DNA of 64,000 nt from Apodospora peruviana (GCA_033439685.1 JAUEDM010000001.1:5952001-6016000), one strand, 5' to 3'; shown: positions 24,260 to 36,904, counted from the stretch's first letter. Notes: a model not told the origin generated them from the letters alone. Numbers and translations: made by a program.

Positions 24260-25969
24260 GAGCTGGCCGGATGGGACAGAAAATACCTCCCATTGACCCA
24301 CAGGTCTGGGCAACGAAGAAGAGTCGAAACGCCAAAAAAAAAAAAAAACGACTTGTACGGGATCTGGTAGAAAACCAAGGTCACACGACCGCTACTGATA
24401 TCTAAATATTTTGGGGCCAGGTGGGCCAAGCTTTCTTTTTGATGCGACAAGATATAAAGAGGCCTCCAAAGGCAAAGCTCTCCTTATTACTCAACTTTTC
24501 ACGACTACTTCCGGCGGGAAAAACAGAACCGTCCGGTCGACATTTTTCAACTTTGTTTTGACCGCGACTGCGAGCCGAGGAGATGACGAGAGGCAAAGTG
24601 ATTGTGCTTTTGTTGGGTGAGAGGGTCTCTATGTTTGAGGATGGCAGTACAATTTTTTTGACTGTCCTGATTTTTGATGTTTTCAGGTTCTTATTCATTT
24701 CATCTCTGTCTCTTTATCTGTGATGATCTATTCTCAAGACCGAAATATGGGCCTCGCGGCTGGGACAAAAAGATGGAAATGGCCTCACGGCTTGTGTTTT
24801 TGATGAATTGGCGTTTTTGGGTTTCTTCACTTCTTTATTTTCGGGCATAATTTTCGAAAAGCCCTTGTTGGTATGATTTTTTTCCCTTGTCCGGCGGCGG
24901 TGGCAGGTGTTGCTTCTTAATTTTCCTCTCGTCTCTGGCTCGTATAGGACTGGAGGCAGCAGCGTTTGTTTGCTCTATAATGGAACATGAGGCAGATAAG
25001 CTGGACGGTCATGCCATGGGTCTTGTGCTGTGAAGGCGGCGTGTGGCACTCTGCTGTGGTAGTCATGAGGTTGAACTCAAGTCAACCCTTTCAATGTGTT
25101 TGTCTACAGCCATCTTTAGACGGACAGGAGGAAAGCAAAATGGGACCTCAATCGATTATGGGCGAGCCGCAACGCTGTTTACATGTACGACCGATCAGAC
25201 CATTAGTTGTATGATTACGATGTCATTTTGCCCAGACAGATCGAGAGATGAGAACCGAATATATATCGATAGAGAGTGAGGATGTATCTACACTTGCTTG
25301 CGTGCCTCTATAGATGGAACGGGTTGGTTGTTTTCTGGAAGATAGCTCACCTCCTGTCTTTCAAAATTCCCTGGTACGTACAACAAGTTTCAATTGTTGA
25401 CACAGAACACAAAGACATGGCAACAAACACAACGATGACTAGGTAGGTCCTTAGCACCTCACTCATTTGACAAAATAATAGTACAGAGTTTGCTTCTTTG
25501 CTACTGGGTGATCCAGTCGGTATACTGATACGGTAGGATGTGTGATTTCTCACATGATAAAAACAACCTCAACGCCACAAGCCCTTTACCAACGAAAATG
25601 AACAAGAAACAATAGAACAAAAATTAGAAGTTAAACAAGAGACACCGAGTTACACCAGCATCAAGAAACGCCAGCCCGTATCTAGTTCAGTTCAGTGTCA
25701 GTCCCCTGTGTTTACTCAATCCTCCTCCCGAATGACAACAATGCAGCGGCGGCATATGTCATGCTCTTGGGCGTATCCAACCCAGCCTCAAGCCAATCCT
25801 CCATTCCTTTTCCATCCATCATAATCCACCCACAAACCTCCCTCATTGAACAAAAGAAATCAAAAGCGGAAAATGATCGATGACCAGACACAGAGAGCAT
25901 CTGTGCGGTCTTTGGTATATCTTAGACAGTCGAAGAAAGAAAAAGAATTTGGGTCTCATCATCAACGAA
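24260..25969. other. 1.7 kb convergent 3' region between CNL1-like and NIMA genes
   Basis: It lies between the stops of a plus-strand and a minus-strand gene, so it should hold both 3' UTRs and terminators. It has A- and T-runs (for example the 14-A tract near 24334) and no open frame with family features. Confidence 0.6.
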
Positions 25970-28398
25970 TCAAGTCAACCGAACAACCGGTTTCCTCCTC
26001 ACCAAAAACGGACTAGGCATCTCGTCCCTCTCAGGGTCCCAGACCGCGGCCGGCTCCGACGACGCCGAGCCGGATGATGATCCACCACCGGGGGCCCCGC
26101 CTCGGTTTGCTGCCGCTGCGTGTTCCCTAAACGCACGCGTAGGACTGATATTAACATTCTCTCCGCCGCTCATGACCGCGCTCAGGGGCCGGCCGCCAGC
26201 GCGCGCCTGCTGCAGCTCCACGAGCGTGCGCCCTCTAATATTGTTATTCTTGGCCGGAACGACCTTCGGTGGTGGCTGCGATGTCGGTTCCGAGTCTTTT
26301 CTCGTGACGAGCGTAATGGAAGGTTTTCGGTTAAGAACCCGGGGAACAGCAAGGGAGCCGCCGCCCTCGCCACCATCGCTGCTGCTGCTCCCACCAGACT
26401 TGCTGTTGTTATTTAACGCGTTCATATTCAGAGTCGACGGGATTTTGCTGAGCCGGCGGTTCGGACTGCTACTACTCCGCTCCGCCAGAGCGTCGCTCGG
26501 CAAGTCTGGGTTCGAAGACGCCGCAGCAGACGGGATTGCGCCCGCTGTCTTTGAGTGCAGCGGCGCTAGCGCCTGTTTTGACTGCAGGCGTTGGATCGGG
26601 GCGGTTTTTGTGGCGTGCAGCAGAGGTCTCTGCTTGGAGGTAAAGGGGTTCTTGTTAGACCTAATCATACGCGTCGGGGATGGAATGTGGACATCGTCGT
26701 CAGAATCAAAATCAGACCCGAGCCCAGAATTGTCCCGCGGTGCTTCCCATCTGGGATCTCCGCCAGTGGTAAAGATATTAGAGTTGTGGTGCGCCGGAGC
26801 CTTGGTTGCGGCGTTTCTTCTAGGCGAAAGTGAGAGAGACGCGATCGTGACTGGAGATGGCGAGGCCATTTCGATATCCATCGGTGTACCGGCAGGCGGT
26901 GCTGCAAACATTGTCTGAGCTCGAGCGAACGGGGTTCGGGCGCTCTTCTTCAGAACGTGTGATGTATCGGGCGAATCGACTGAAAGCTCGGTGATATCTG
27001 TGGTCGAAGGGAACTCCCCATCCGCGCTTCCACATCCAATTGACGAATGTGGGTAATCCGACTTGGAGGATGATAGCTCCTGCGGTTCATCTTGGACGAA
27101 TGTGACCGTCTTCTTCTGCTGCAGCTGCAGCTCTGCTTCTACTCGCGCCTGGACTTCGCTCTCAAATTCTCGTTGGAGCTGCTCAACTTGTAGAGCAACC
27201 AGTCGGTCAATCTCGAGCCGGGCCTTGACTTCCCATTCCCTCCTCAGGGAGCTGTCGATCTCCTGCCGTATGGTGACTTTATCGTGGTCGATTGAGGTCA
27301 GCTTTTGGTCGAGTTCCCGAATCCGTCTATTAAGCGAGTCTTCTTTGGCTTTCAACATCTTGCTAAACTCGACAACTTCCTTCTCTTTCCTCATTAACCG
27401 TACCACCGGTAGATTTAAGAGCGTCGCCGTGTCAGGTCTCCTGTCAGGGTTCACCCGTAGACAGTCCTTGATTACCGCCATAAGCTCGGCCGAGTAGACC
27501 GACGGCAACGGCGCGATTTTGCCCTCCTTTATCTTCTGGACGAGCTGGAAGTGCGACTTTGCGTTGAATGGGGGTTCACGCGAGCATAGCTCGTAGATGA
27601 TGCACCCCAGTGACCAAATATCGGATTTCAGTGTGTACTTTTCTGCCGCGCATATCTCAGGCGACATGTAGAAAGGCGTACCCACGTAGGTCGACGCGAA
27701 GTCGTGAGACTGCATCACCTTGGACAGCCCAAAGTCGCCCAGTTTGACGGAATTATCCTCGCCGAGGAACACTACGAAAGTCAGTAAACAGGAATGAGGG
27801 TGAACCAGCGCGCAGAAACTGACCATTCTCGGGCTTGAGATCACGGTGCAGAATGGTCATTCCACCAGTGGGCGCTTTTGGCTTGGCCGTTGTACCAAGT
27901 CCAAGCACTGTCTTTCCAACTTCTGGGGGATCAACACCGTAGTGGCAGCGGTAGAGAGCCGTGACCAGCTGGGAGAAGGTGCTCCAGACGAAGGATTCCT
28001 CGGCGTACTGGTTCTTTTGTGCCAGATCACGTATGACTCGACCCAGGTCGCCATTGCCACAGTATTCCATATATAGGTGGAGGTCTTGGGTGGCCTTGAG
28101 GTGCTCGCGATGGTAGTAGCCGACGATGTTTGGATGGCGCAGGGTCGACAGGATCTGGAACTCGGCGTGCAGCTGCTCGCGCTCTTTCTGTGACATTTTG
28201 AGGTAGCTGATCTCCTTCCGGCAGAGAATCATGCCATCGACCTTGCGCCGCACCTTGCGAATGACTCCAAAGGAGCCATGGCCTGGGGGAAGGAAGAAGC
28301 GAGAGTCAGCAGGCCGCGCAGTGTATGGCAGGGGATTGGAAGTCTCCCGCTGGCTTACCGATCTTCTCGAGCACATCGTACTTGTCACTCTCCAACAT
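25970..28398 (-). CDS. nimA: NIMA-family mitotic Ser/Thr protein kinase
   Basis: Three exons (28398-28359, 28282-27824, 27771-25970), with introns of 76 and 52 bp, give 766 residues. The N-terminal kinase domain starts at once (MLESDKYDVLEKIGHGSFG). It has the glycine loop, Lys in LCRKEISY, HRDLKPEN near residues 160-166, DFG at 179-181 and MSPE in place of APE. Before HRD there is an insert (about 25 residues, Pro/Gly/Lys-rich) that I know from filamentous-fungal NIMA. A coiled coil follows the kinase domain, then a long Ser/Pro-rich basic tail with several SP/TP and KR clusters. NIMA drives entry into mitosis and acts at nucleus and spindle pole; the coiled coil normally mediates dimerisation. 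Junctions restore KIGHG and KPENVFLGED. It is divergently paired with the BTB gene at 29268. Identification is firm; the very C-terminal tail is poorly conserved in the family. Confidence 0.93.
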
Positions 28399-29267
28399 TT
28401 TTTATGTTTGATGTCGAATCCCAACAGACGTGGACACGGACAGGTTTTTTGTCAACTGGCGAAGTCCCGATCCATACAGAGTGCAAGCTAATATGTTCCG
28501 GTGATGTTGTTTGTTAGTCGTTAGTAGCAGGCGTTATCGTTGGCCTTCCGGCAGGTGCCGATGCTGTGCTGTTTTGCTGCGAAGGTTAGTAGGCGATTGA
28601 TTGTGTTGTTCTTGGTGAGAGAACAAAACGTTTGTTCTGGTCGCCAGGTCGAAGGTCGCAAGCTCGCAGTGCATTCTTGGGTGCATTCTGCGGCGTCTGG
28701 TAACCCACCGTCAACAAGCGATCCGCTGCCTAGGCAACGGTCCACATTTGGTTGTCGATTGGCAGTGTGCCCCACCAAAATGTCAGGGGTGTCGCCGCGG
28801 TCACGGCTCTACCGGCGCTCTCCAAATACAGCGGGGCCTTGCGGACCTTGGCGGGACGAGAATTGGGCGCCGGCTCGGGAGAACTTTAAAGCCTGGTGGT
28901 CGGGTCGGACGGGCTAGTTGTCACCGACATAGTCCGTAGTGGCCTTCTTATCGATAAGCCCCTGGTGGCGGTTCGAGACGAAATGCCGCCATCACCACTT
29001 TAACCTGGCGTTGCCGTTATCTCCGGCCGCTGACTTTAGAAGTTCAGACCGCAGTCAAATGAGGAAAACACTTTTCCGAGATGCTCATGTGCCTCGATTG
29101 ACCACTTTAATACCTAGATCCTACATTCTAGAAACCTGCTCTACACTCACTCTTAATGCGTTCCTCTTTCCCTCTCTTTTCCTATTCTCATACAGTCTAG
29201 ACGTTGCACCGTTGCACCAATACAACCAATTAGACTCGAGATAGACAATATACAAACAACCTGCAGG
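28399..29267. promoter_or_regulatory. Shared 869-bp divergent promoter of NIMA kinase (-) and BTB gene (+)
   Basis: It lies head-to-head between two start codons. No frame in it looks coding. A C/T-rich stretch (CTCTTTCCCTCTCTTTTCC, near 29160-29185) sits about 90 bases before the BTB ATG, typical of fungal leaders. No specific factor site is claimed. Confidence 0.55.
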
Positions 29268-31268
29268 ATGGTGCTGCGGAAACACGAGCTTGAGGCCAAG
29301 CTCAAGGATGACAATCAGCTCATCAGCAGTGGCGTTCTTCGAAATGAGCATCCTCTCGACCTGTCTCCAGATTTTGACGCCTTCCTCCAGGCTTGCCGTC
29401 GAGGCGATCTAAAACATTGCCAGCAGCTGATTACTGCTGGGGTCAACATCAATGGTAAGGACAAATATGACTACACGCCTCTCATCATTGTAAGTCGCCA
29501 CCTCACCCTCTGAACTAACTCTTCGCATGGCCAGGCTGCTCACTGCACCTTCACAGGCCAGTCTATGCGGCCATTTTGAACTGGTTCAATTGCTACTCGA
29601 ATCCGGTATGTTGCACTACAAGTGAATAAACTCCCGCCTCTGGACATACTTATCCTGACACGCAAATATTCAGGAGCCCTGGCCGATCCAGACTCGTTCG
29701 AGCGTGAACGAGCGGTCTACAACGCCTTGAATGACAAGATTCGAAATTTGCTTCTCTCATATGATTACTCAAAGACAGCAGATCCCCTCCAGCCATGGTC
29801 TTCGCACATTACATCGCTGCTGGTTCGCGATGTACCTAGGACGGCAGACATCACATTGTCAGCTGCAGCCGAGTCATTCCAGTTACACAAGTTTCTTCTC
29901 TCGTCAAGGTCGCCCTATTTCCACCGAAAGTTTACCGATGCCCCAGAGACTGAAACTTGGAAGCTCTCACACGCCATTCCCGTAGAGGCATTCCAGGTCG
30001 TCTTGAGATATCTCTATCTTGGGGAGATCCCAAGAGACCTTGTCGGGCCTAGGAGCACGGTATCTGAAGAGGAAGTCTTCAAGGGGATCGACAAACTTTG
30101 CAAGCTGCTTGAACTCGACCGACTTTGGGAGGCGGTGCTATCTTTGAATGATCGCCGCCTCGCCCGCCAGCGCCACCAAGACGAGGTCCAACGCGCGCGA
30201 TCACAAGTGGAATCTTTCTTCCAAGGCACAGTCCTGAAGTATAAAATGGTTGTGGAAACTCGCAAAGTCAACGACATCAAGTGGCCACACGACAATGCCA
30301 TTTTCGCCAACTGCATTTTGCGGGCGGATGAGGCTGAAGGTGAGGAAGAGGATGCCGATGCTGCTGGAAACTCGGGGATGCTCCCGATTGGACTCCCCGG
30401 AGGAGGTGGATTGCAGAACGGATTTAAGAAGCAAAGACGATCTGTACTCTTCCCCGTCCACAAAGCCTTCCTGATTCGCAGCCCTTACTTCGAGACAATG
30501 TTCTCGAGCGAGTTCAAGGAGGCAAAAGACGCCGAACACCTTCATATCATCAAGGTGGACTGCATCCCCGAAGTCCTTGAGATTATTCTCACATTCCTCT
30601 ATACGGAAAAGGCCGACTGCCCTCTAGAATTTGCTCTCGACCTTCTGTATGCGTCAGATATGCTGTTGCTTGACAGACTCAAAACGAAAGCTGCAGTCAC
30701 TATAAGCACCCTTGGAAGCGGAAATAACAATGCCTTGGTAGACAGAACACATTCAGGCGGTCCAGAAGAAGAGCAGCAAGAGGTGGAGGTTGAGCCGATC
30801 AATGTATACGATGTCATTCACGCGGCCTGGGATCTCAATGTTCAGCGCCTAGAAGAGTTTGCCGCTCGATATTTGGCCAGCCGGCTGGAGGACTACATCG
30901 ACGAAGACGAGTTTGCAGACTTAATCCAAGAGAGCGCATCCAGACTCAAAGAACGGCAGGAAACGGATACGATTGAGCTGCTCGACGATATCCGCTACTA
31001 TCTCTCGGAGCGTTTCAGGCTGCGGTTTGAAGATGCTGGCTTGGAGGAAATGCTGGACGACGAAGGGGCGTTGAGTGGCAACCCTGCTGAGGAACTTGCA
31101 AACAACGAGACGCAAACGAGGTCGCTTGTTAGTGATAACAGTGGCGGTCAATTCAGGACACTGGATGGTGCGCTTGTTGAGGATGAATTCGACTCGGAAG
31201 CCATGAACTACCAGATTCTGCTGGGCAAGATTGACAAGCTCCTGGACCGTCTCAAGTTGGATGCATGA
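29268..31268 (+). CDS. Ankyrin repeat and double BTB/POZ protein, Btb3-like (probable CUL3 adaptor)
   Basis: Exons 29268-29489, 29557-29605 and 29674-31268, with introns of 67 and 68 bp, give 621 residues. Residues ~35-92 form ankyrin repeats (AFLQACRRGDLKHCQQLI, then SLCGHFELVQLLLESGA, restored exactly by the tiny 49-nt exon 2). A first BTB domain starts near 145 (RTADITLSA...LHKFLLSSRSPYF). An acidic/Gly loop follows, then a second BTB near 345-430 (LFPVHKAFLIRSPYFETMF) with a BACK-like helical C-terminus. This ankyrin-BTB-BTB layout is that of fission yeast Btb proteins and animal ABTB1, which serve as substrate adaptors for cullin-3 ubiquitin ligases. The substrate is unknown. The acceptor at 29556 was chosen because the nearer AG leads to a stop. 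Family firm, function by analogy. Confidence 0.85.
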
Positions 31269-32428
31269 AAGAATATATATGCATAGGATAGACATTGTAT
31301 TTGCCGGCTCATTTTTGGGAAAACTCTGTGCCTCTGCAGCTACCATGCATGGGATATCAGCACTCGTACCGTCGCTGACTGCTGTATCGTGGGCTAAACC
31401 GAGGGGAAGATGTGGTATTGACAAAACTCCAAACCGTGCCAATCACCTTGCGCGGCCCTTCGGCACACAACGATGGGCGGGCCGTCTTGCCACAACAGCG
31501 AAAAGGAGAAGAAAAACAATCACCCGTTGGATCTGTCATGGCACATCCTGCCTTGGCTGAAGATCGGATCGCTGCCAAGCCTGAAACACAACCCGGGCAC
31601 AAGACTCGGGGAAGAAAACTTGACTCTGGGGCAATCGGGGAAATCCATGCGCTGGGTTTCAGCCCTCTGACAGATGCGACCGAACTTGTGCCAAGACCTG
31701 AGACACCTTTTTATTCTGCACCGATGATCTTGCATCGACGAACGCTCAGGCTAGATTGGGTTTCCACAAACAATGCACAACACACAACTCCCTACACCCT
31801 ACAAGGCCGTCCACTGCTTTTCACCATGCCAGCCCTCCTCTTCACAAACGACCATTTTAGTCCAGTTAACGTCTTTGCGAAACTCATAGCAGAAAATCAT
31901 TGAATATCTGACAGCCGTGTGTCCTTCCTTAGTTTCGCCATGACTCTGAAGGAGCAATTCTTCCAGTTGCCGTCCCCAGTCCAGCTCATCATCCCTTGCC
32001 ATCCAGAACCTCAAGTTTCACCAAGGGGCTCTGACGGCGATCACGCCAAGACTTTTTCCTTCTTCCTCTTCTTCAATCCACAAACAAGCTTTCTGTTTGC
32101 CAGGCTCTTGATTGAACTGCGCCCAATACCTGCTGTATCCTTGTCGAGAGATGGCAAGTCTTGCCGAATGCTTGTGTATCGCAATCATGGGGAAGTCGCT
32201 GCTACTAGGTCTAGCAGGGCCTTATTCCCGCCCTGATACCCCGGCGATGTGTACTTGCATATTCCAACCCAGACATATATCTACACTGGAATCATCATCT
32301 TGACTCGTTAGGTAGTCTTTAGGGTAGGACAGCGGCTCCCGATGCTCTAATCCATCCACCCTTTCCATTCTCGCCAACCACTTCATCCTACAGACGAGTA
32401 TTTTGAGTGAATTTATCTGTTTTACAAG
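31269..32428. other. 1.16 kb between BTB gene and methionine permease
   Basis: It contains the BTB 3' UTR and the permease promoter and leader. A 163-codon plus-strand frame at 31412-31903 has no domain, biased composition or splice partner and is treated as chance. Confidence 0.55.
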
Positions 32429-34795
32429 ATGGTACCTCAGCTGCTCTCGGTCCCAGGCCGCCAATTCTCCCCGTCCTCCTTCATGAACAACGCCATCTCC
32501 ACCGCCGCCGCCTCTCCACTCCAAGCGTCTTTCACAGTCAGCTGCCGTTCACCTCTCAGGGCATCGCACAGAAGCAATATCGATGAGCCCACCAGGTCAT
32601 CGCGGCAGTCCAGCCACAGAATCACAAACGGACCATCAATATGGCTAAAACCGCCGCCGCAAAAGAAACCTGGCGTCGGCGAGCCCTCAGCTAGTACCAC
32701 TGGAGGTATCTGGGAGGAGGACAGCAGCAGCAGCTTTGCCTTCTCCGAAGATAGTAATGATGATGACGGTGACCAAGCAGCATGGCTCCTGCAGGAGCAG
32801 CGACAGCAGCAGCCACATAGTCCGGGCCTACCACCCCCAGGTCTTGGGATTGCTGATGGTAGTGACAAATTGGGCGTGCTATCAGCGATCAACATCATTG
32901 TGGGCAAGACCGTAGGCGTGGGGGCCTATTCCGTCCCCAGCGCGGTCTTTGCTGGAGTCGGTTCGGTGGGAATGGCGCTGCTGCTGTGGGTGCTTGGGAG
33001 TTTGATCTCGTTTTGTGGCCTGGCCGTCTATTTGGTAAGCTTTTTTTATATATATACTGTACACGAACACCGGAGAGTAGCGCCCCCGAGCTACTTACAT
33101 CAACATATGATGGCTACCTTGGGTACAAAAGAGAAATATGTCACACACTTTAGCTAATATTCAACACAGGACCTCGGCACCGCCATGCCACGCAGCGGCG
33201 GCGAGCGAGTCTATCTCGAGCGCATCTTTCGCCGTCCGCACATGCTCGCCACATGCATGTTCATGGCCTACGTCGTCATGCTCGGCTTCTCGGCGCCCAA
33301 CGCCATCGTGCTCGGCGAGTACGCGCTCTACGCGCTCGATATCCCCCCCAACCGGTGGAACGTGCGCGCCATCGCCGTCGTTGCCGTCACCTGTCTGTGC
33401 TGGACTCATGCACGCCACCCGCGTCTCGGCTTGCGGCTGGTCAACGTGCTCGGTGTGGCCAAGATGATCATCCTCCTCGTCGTGATTGTCGCCGGGGTAG
33501 CTGGCGGGCTCATGGGTGTCGGCGCCGAACCACTACTTCTAAGTAATAGTAGTAGCAGTAGTAGTGTTATGAGCAAGAGGCGAGCCGATGTCAACCTGTC
33601 TGGTGTAGCCCCACGGAGCACCGCCCAGCGAAACTTCAGCGACATCTTCGCCGGCAGCAGCACGCAGCCGTACGACTACGCCACGGCATTGCTCAAAGTG
33701 ATATACTGCTTCCGCGGCTACAGCACCGCAAACCAGGTACTCAGCGAGGTACGCGATCCGGTACGCACACTAATGACCGCCGCGCCGCTCGCCCTGAGTC
33801 TGGTGTCGGTCTCGTACCTTGCCCTGAATGTGGCATTTTTCCTCGTGGTCGACAAGGAGGACTTCAAGTCGGCCGGTGTGGTGGCGGCCGGCATTTTCTT
33901 CCGCAACGTCTTTGGCCCGGGCATAGGGGCGGAGCGCATTCTTCCTCTCTTCGTCATCATCTCTGCCGCGGGAAATATCGCTGCGACGAGCTTTGCCCAG
34001 GCGCGTGTCAACGAGGAATTGGCACGGGATGGACTGCTGCCTTGGTCACGGTTTTGGAGTACTACTGGCCCTCATACCGCGATACCAGACCGGGTTTCCA
34101 ATAACAGAACAGGAAGAATTCTAAATACAGGAATCACCAACAATAAAATTAATACAACACCTCCACCACCAGCACGCGGCCTTCTCCTCCACTGGCTCGT
34201 CTCAACCATCGTCATTCTCCTGCCACCACCAGGCCGCATATACAACTTCCTCGTCAACATCGGCGGGTATCCAGTCAGCGTCATCAGCGTCGCCGTGAGC
34301 CTCGGTCTTTTATATCTACACCGAGGCGGAAACGACGACGACGGACAGCCTCACCAGCACTACTCTTACTCTTCCAAACTAAATGGAGGACAACAACGGA
34401 CTCAAAGGTGGATAACACCGTTCCGCGCACCAAAGATCAGCATCGTCCTCTTCGCGGCCAGTAACTGCTTACTCCTCCTCCTTCCGTGGATTCCACCAAC
34501 AACTCCTACCACGACTACTGGCGGCGGCGACGGCAAGAGTAGTCCCAGAGAAGGGTTCGTATGGTTTGCATATCCAGCGACTGCACTGGGCGTCCTCATG
34601 ACAGGCGCGGCTTGGTGGGTGTGGTGGATTCGGTGGGGAGAGGGTAGCAAGAAGGGGAGAAGAGTTCCACGGAGGGGAGAGCAAGAAAAGCGCAACAATA
34701 TGAGTGGTGAGACGATTGGTAGCGCCCCCTGGGAAGAGGAGGATCCGGATGAATCCGCAATGGGATTGCTGCTATCTGCGCGCGAAGGAATATAG
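32429..34795 (+). CDS. Amino-acid permease of the Mup1 (high-affinity methionine) type
   Basis: Two exons (32429-33034, 33170-34795), with a 135-bp intron in phase 0, give 743 residues. A hydrophilic Ser/Asp/Gln-rich N-terminus of ~145 residues precedes the first membrane helix, which carries the APC-type signature (NIIVGKTVGVGAYSVPS). Next come SFCGLAVYLDLGTAMPRSGGE, formed across the junction, and RVYLERIFRRP. About eleven to twelve hydrophobic segments follow, with FRGYSTANQVLSEVRDP and a FAQARVNEELARDGLLP motif typical of Mup1/LAT-type carriers. These take up methionine or other amino acids at the plasma membrane. A poly-Ser stretch from AGT/AGC codons lies in an external-type loop (33544-33567), and another loop near 34090-34180 is Asn/Thr-rich. 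Specificity for methionine is inferred from family resemblance only. Confidence 0.82.
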
Positions 34796-35212
34796 GTAAA
34801 CCACTTATAGCGGTAAAAACGACTTGGAAAGTATTAACAAACTCAAGCTCGCCTGATCTTGTATGTACTTACAGTAATGGAACCGTTGCCCGTAAACAAA
34901 GTATTTCGAGATAAACCCACACGTATATATTAAACAATGGAAATGCTGACATGTATGTACCGGTTGTCAACCCAACAAGACTAGAACAAATGAGTAAACA
35001 ACCGGATGCCACAAGAACGCCTAGCTCACCAACATTTCTTAGCGCAGGGAAACAGGAACGGCGGTATAATGAGGATGAAGACGGGAGATGGGAACAAAAG
35101 GATAAAAAGCAGAAAAACAGAAGAACGTACCCTCGCGCCATGCATACTCCACAGATCTATCCACCTCATGCCTCTCCAAGTTCATGGGTAGTCCAAGAAT
35201 CAGGCCAATTTT
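34796..35212. other. 417-bp convergent 3' region between permease and ALO1
   Basis: It lies between two converging stop codons and holds both 3' ends. It is A-rich, with no supported gene. Confidence 0.6.
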
Positions 35213-36904
35213 CTAGTTAGGCACCACGGGATTCTGGCGGCCATGGACTCGCAAACCGCCGCCCTTGGTGGGCTCGCTCACGAAACCAATTTCTTCCAGC
35301 TCGAGCGGGCTCATGACACCATCACCATATTCCCTTGGTCTACCGTCGGCACCAGCTCCGGCGGCTCCGGTTTTGCTGCCGCCTAACAGGTACCTCCGGT
35401 GCCAAGGTCCAATAAACATGCCTTCCGGGTCGACAGAGTCGCGCACCTTGCGCCACTGCACAAAATTGTTGCCATACCAGCTGGCCACCTCGGTCTGGGA
35501 GGCGGTAAAGCTCTTGGCCCAGTGCGGCCGTCCGCCGAGGTCTCTCATCAGCCACTCGAAGCCCTGGAAATATCGCTCCGTCGCCTCGTCGGGCGGATCG
35601 CGGTGGTATGGTCGGTACATGATGGCGTTGAGATAGAGCGTGGGGCTGTTGTCCAGAGTGACGTCCAAGAATGGGCGGTTCTTTTGCTCCGCGCTGGTCG
35701 AGGTCGTGTCGCTGACTCGAACCTCGACAGGGCTGTGCACCCACAGGCCCTCGGAGCTATACGGGATTCGATGCTCAACGTAGCCCGGATCGCCAGGCTT
35801 CAGGTTGTGCAGCCACGAGGCCAGTCGCTGCAAGGCCTCAGGTCCGGCATGGAGCGGGATCGCCCACTCATCGACAAACTGGCTGTATAGGCAGTTAAGC
35901 AAGAACGCCTTTTGGCTCGGCTGGACACCGCTGATCCGCGTCCGCTCACCGTTCCTGAAGCCGTACTGCATGCCAAAGACGAGCCATTCGACCCACGGTA
36001 GGATGCGCGGGACCCACCGCGACAGCGCGAGAAGGTTGTGGTAGACGACGTAGCCCAGCCAGTTATCGTAGTAGCTCGTTGGTGGCTCACAGTGTTTAAC
36101 CTCGCCCGACTCCAGGGCCGCACGGTCGACCACGTCGGCCTTCCAGACGACAGCTCGGCGCATGTACGGGAACCACCAGACCCGCACGAACTCGGCTTGC
36201 GTCCACAGGTTCTTCTCCCACTGCTCAAAAAGGCGCGCGTCGGTGTCGATCGTCTGGTCCCATGCTAGCGAGAACGCCGGGACGACCTTTAATGTGACCT
36301 CAGTGATGATGCCTAGGGCGCCGAGTGACAGCATTGCGGCGCGGAAGAGATCGGGGTTCTCATCTGGGGAGCACGAGTGGGTGTGACCATCGGCGAGCGT
36401 GATCTTTAGCGCCAGGACCGTTTCGCTGACAAGCCCGTGCTGCAAGCTGCTCCCGTGCGTCCCGGTACTGATGGCGCCGGCTATGCTCTGCTCGTTGATG
36501 CTGCCGAGACTCGGCATGGCGAGGCCAAACTCGTCTAACTTCTTGCAGAGCTGGAAGAGCCGGATGCCAGCTTCCACGACGACAATGTTCGTGTTCTTAT
36601 CGATGGCGACGACGTCGTTGAAGTGGTCCAGATTGACGAGCCAGGATGAGGTGCAAGTGAGATCCGAAGGGGAGTGGCCGCAGCCCACCGTTGAGATGCG
36701 CCGACGGCATCTCCGCGCCAGGTTGACGGCCCTCTCGACCTCAGCCAAGGACTGCGGCTGGATGAAGAGCTCCGGCAGGCTGCTGTACGTGCCGGCCCAG
36801 GTCCGGTGGGTATGTGAAGTCCTCGCACGGAATGGAACGTCCGCGCTCTGCTCGAGGATCTGGCGCACATCTGCCGGAAGAGAGGCAAAGTTGTCGGTCG
36901 CCAT
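35213..36904 (-). CDS. ALO1: D-arabinono-1,4-lactone oxidase
   Basis: A single exon of 563 residues. An FAD-binding type-4 (VAO family) domain covers about 45-215 with GCGHSPSD, where His77 is the expected site of covalent flavin attachment. SLGSINEQSIAGAISTGTHG and LGALGIITEVTLKVVP follow. The C-terminal ALO domain ends with RPHWAKSF and DPEGMFIGPWHRRYL. The enzyme oxidises D-arabinono-1,4-lactone to D-erythroascorbate with oxygen, the last step of the fungal ascorbate-analogue pathway, at the mitochondrial outer membrane in yeast. Length and motifs match the family (yeast enzyme ~526 residues). The ATG at 36904 leaves only a short leader before the domain. Assignment is firm. Confidence 0.94.
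   Translation of the reverse strand: MATDNFASLPADVRQILEQSADVPFRARTSHTHRTWAGTYSSLPELFIQPQSLAEVERAVNLARRCRRRISTVGCGHSPSDLTCTSSWLVNLDHFNDVVAIDKNTNIVVVEAGIRLFQLCKKLDEFGLAMPSLGSINEQSIAGAISTGTHGSSLQHGLVSETVLALKITLADGHTHSCSPDENPDLFRAAMLSLGALGIITEVTLKVVPAFSLAWDQTIDTDARLFEQWEKNLWTQAEFVRVWWFPYMRRAVVWKADVVDRAALESGEVKHCEPPTSYYDNWLGYVVYHNLLALSRWVPRILPWVEWLVFGMQYGFRNGERTRISGVQPSQKAFLLNCLYSQFVDEWAIPLHAGPEALQRLASWLHNLKPGDPGYVEHRIPYSSEGLWVHSPVEVRVSDTTSTSAEQKNRPFLDVTLDNSPTLYLNAIMYRPYHRDPPDEATERYFQGFEWLMRDLGGRPHWAKSFTASQTEVASWYGNNFVQWRKVRDSVDPEGMFIGPWHRRYLLGGSKTGAAGAGADGRPREYGDGVMSPLELEEIGFVSEPTKGGGLRVHGRQNPVVPN

Noticed and set aside
31412..31903. 163-codon plus-strand open frame between the BTB and permease genes
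   Set aside because: No domain, unusual codon use and lies where a 3' UTR/promoter is expected.
32437..32907. 156-codon minus-strand frame opposite the permease 5' exon
   Set aside because: Antisense shadow of the permease N-terminus, which is supported by its membrane-protein continuation.
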